From Lachnospiraceae bacterium (lineage in GTDB: Bacteria; Bacillota; Clostridia; Lachnospirales; Lachnospiraceae): DNA of 63,546 nucleotides. A model generated the notes under the pieces. The model was not told the DNA's origin. It saw only the letters and a list, made by a program, of their open reading frames with translations, and searched no databases. The first letter of the stretch is position 1. Each line of letters starts with the position of its first letter. Below are positions 63,318 to 63,546 of the stretch, one piece after another. The stretch is taken from NCBI GenBank assembly GCA_028693705.1, contig JAQUUX010000005.1, positions 1 to 63,546 on the forward strand, written 5' to 3'. The position numbers were made by a program, and so were the translations under genes.

Positions 63318-63546
63318 CTTCTAATTTCTAAGGAGACCCGATAATTGGGAATTGTGCAAAGAAGAATAATATTATGAATGACAAGCTATTTAAAATAATA
63401 AACCTGAATTATTCAGGAAAATTCATTCCATAGCGGCTAAAGCCGCATAGTTACAAGTTTTTAACTGAATATTGCATTTCACCTGTTAGATGATATAGAA
63501 AAAGAACCAATCTTTTGTTAAAATTTAGGTGTCGAATCCAAATAAA
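63318..63546. other. window end, no clear gene
   Basis: A 19-codon frame (63374-63433) of no recognisable origin and a perfect GCGGC-TAAA-GCCGC hairpin (63433-63446) without a clean T run. Nothing else can be supported. Confidence 0.4.

Noticed and set aside
1..63546. Insertion sequences, phage genes, CRISPR arrays, rRNA or tRNA genes
   Set aside because: None seen: no transposase or integrase-like frame, no regularly spaced repeats, no recognisable tRNA or rRNA segments.

Overview
The window reads as chromosome from an anaerobic, Gram-positive gut-type Clostridia, most likely a Lachnospiraceae member. This rests on AGGAGG ribosome sites, moderately AT-rich DNA, lipoproteins with LAGC lipoboxes, a nifS-nifU-mnmA sulfur operon, short intergenic gaps and gene content typical of that family. 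No rRNA, tRNA, insertion sequence, phage gene or CRISPR array was seen. Family and function assignments come from reading the protein sequences, not from database searches.

Layout: (1) 0.1-2.5 kb: an NhaC-type antiporter behind a 49-bp tandem repeat that duplicates its ribosome-binding site, plus a C39-like protein. (2) 2.5-10.1 kb, minus strand: HD protein, DegV, AI-2E-type permease, hybrid histidine kinase, and a Tet(M)-like ribosomal GTPase fused to a Rae1/YacP nuclease domain. (3) 10.2-11.9 kb: aguB and aguA, each truncated at a shared deletion junction. (4) 11.9-23.5 kb, minus strand: a long gene set beginning with glnB (PII), then potABCD, two ornithine-cyclodeaminase-like proteins, a four-part flavin/Fe-S dehydrogenase and an iron alcohol dehydrogenase. 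It looks like polyamine or amine uptake followed by oxidation. (5) 23.7-27.8 kb: metQ behind a methionine/cysteine-rich leader peptide and terminator, then mnmA, nifU, nifS. (6) 27.9-30.2 kb: a decayed hybrid histidine kinase and an acyltransferase. (7) 30.3-39 kb: an oligopeptide ABC transporter with M42 peptidase, acetamidase-like protein and proline-iminopeptidase-like hydrolase. (8) 39-44.6 kb: eutABC without microcompartment genes, directly after recQ. (9) 44.7-50 kb: a GGDEF protein with an apparent frameshift, a MutS2-like ATPase lacking Smr under a leader-ORF attenuator, and a MATE exporter. (10) 50.2-53.7 kb: FIST protein, aldehyde dehydrogenase, IclR regulator. (11) 53.7-60.2 kb: a TetR-controlled FtsX-type ABC efflux operon. 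(12) 60.3-63.5 kb: a scarred region with PadR and a truncated partner, a possible small structured RNA, two small membrane proteins, an orphan RelB/DinJ antitoxin with a broken Txe/YoeB-like toxin, and a flavodoxin-like protein.

The strongest new signals are two ribosome-mediated attenuators, one before metQ and one before the MutS2-like gene. Next come the GTPase-Rae1 fusion and the PII-headed amine island. Several genes are visibly broken (aguB/aguA, the kinase at 27.9 kb, the GGDEF N-terminus, the PadR partner, the toxin), so either this strain is losing accessory functions or some of the breaks are assembly errors.
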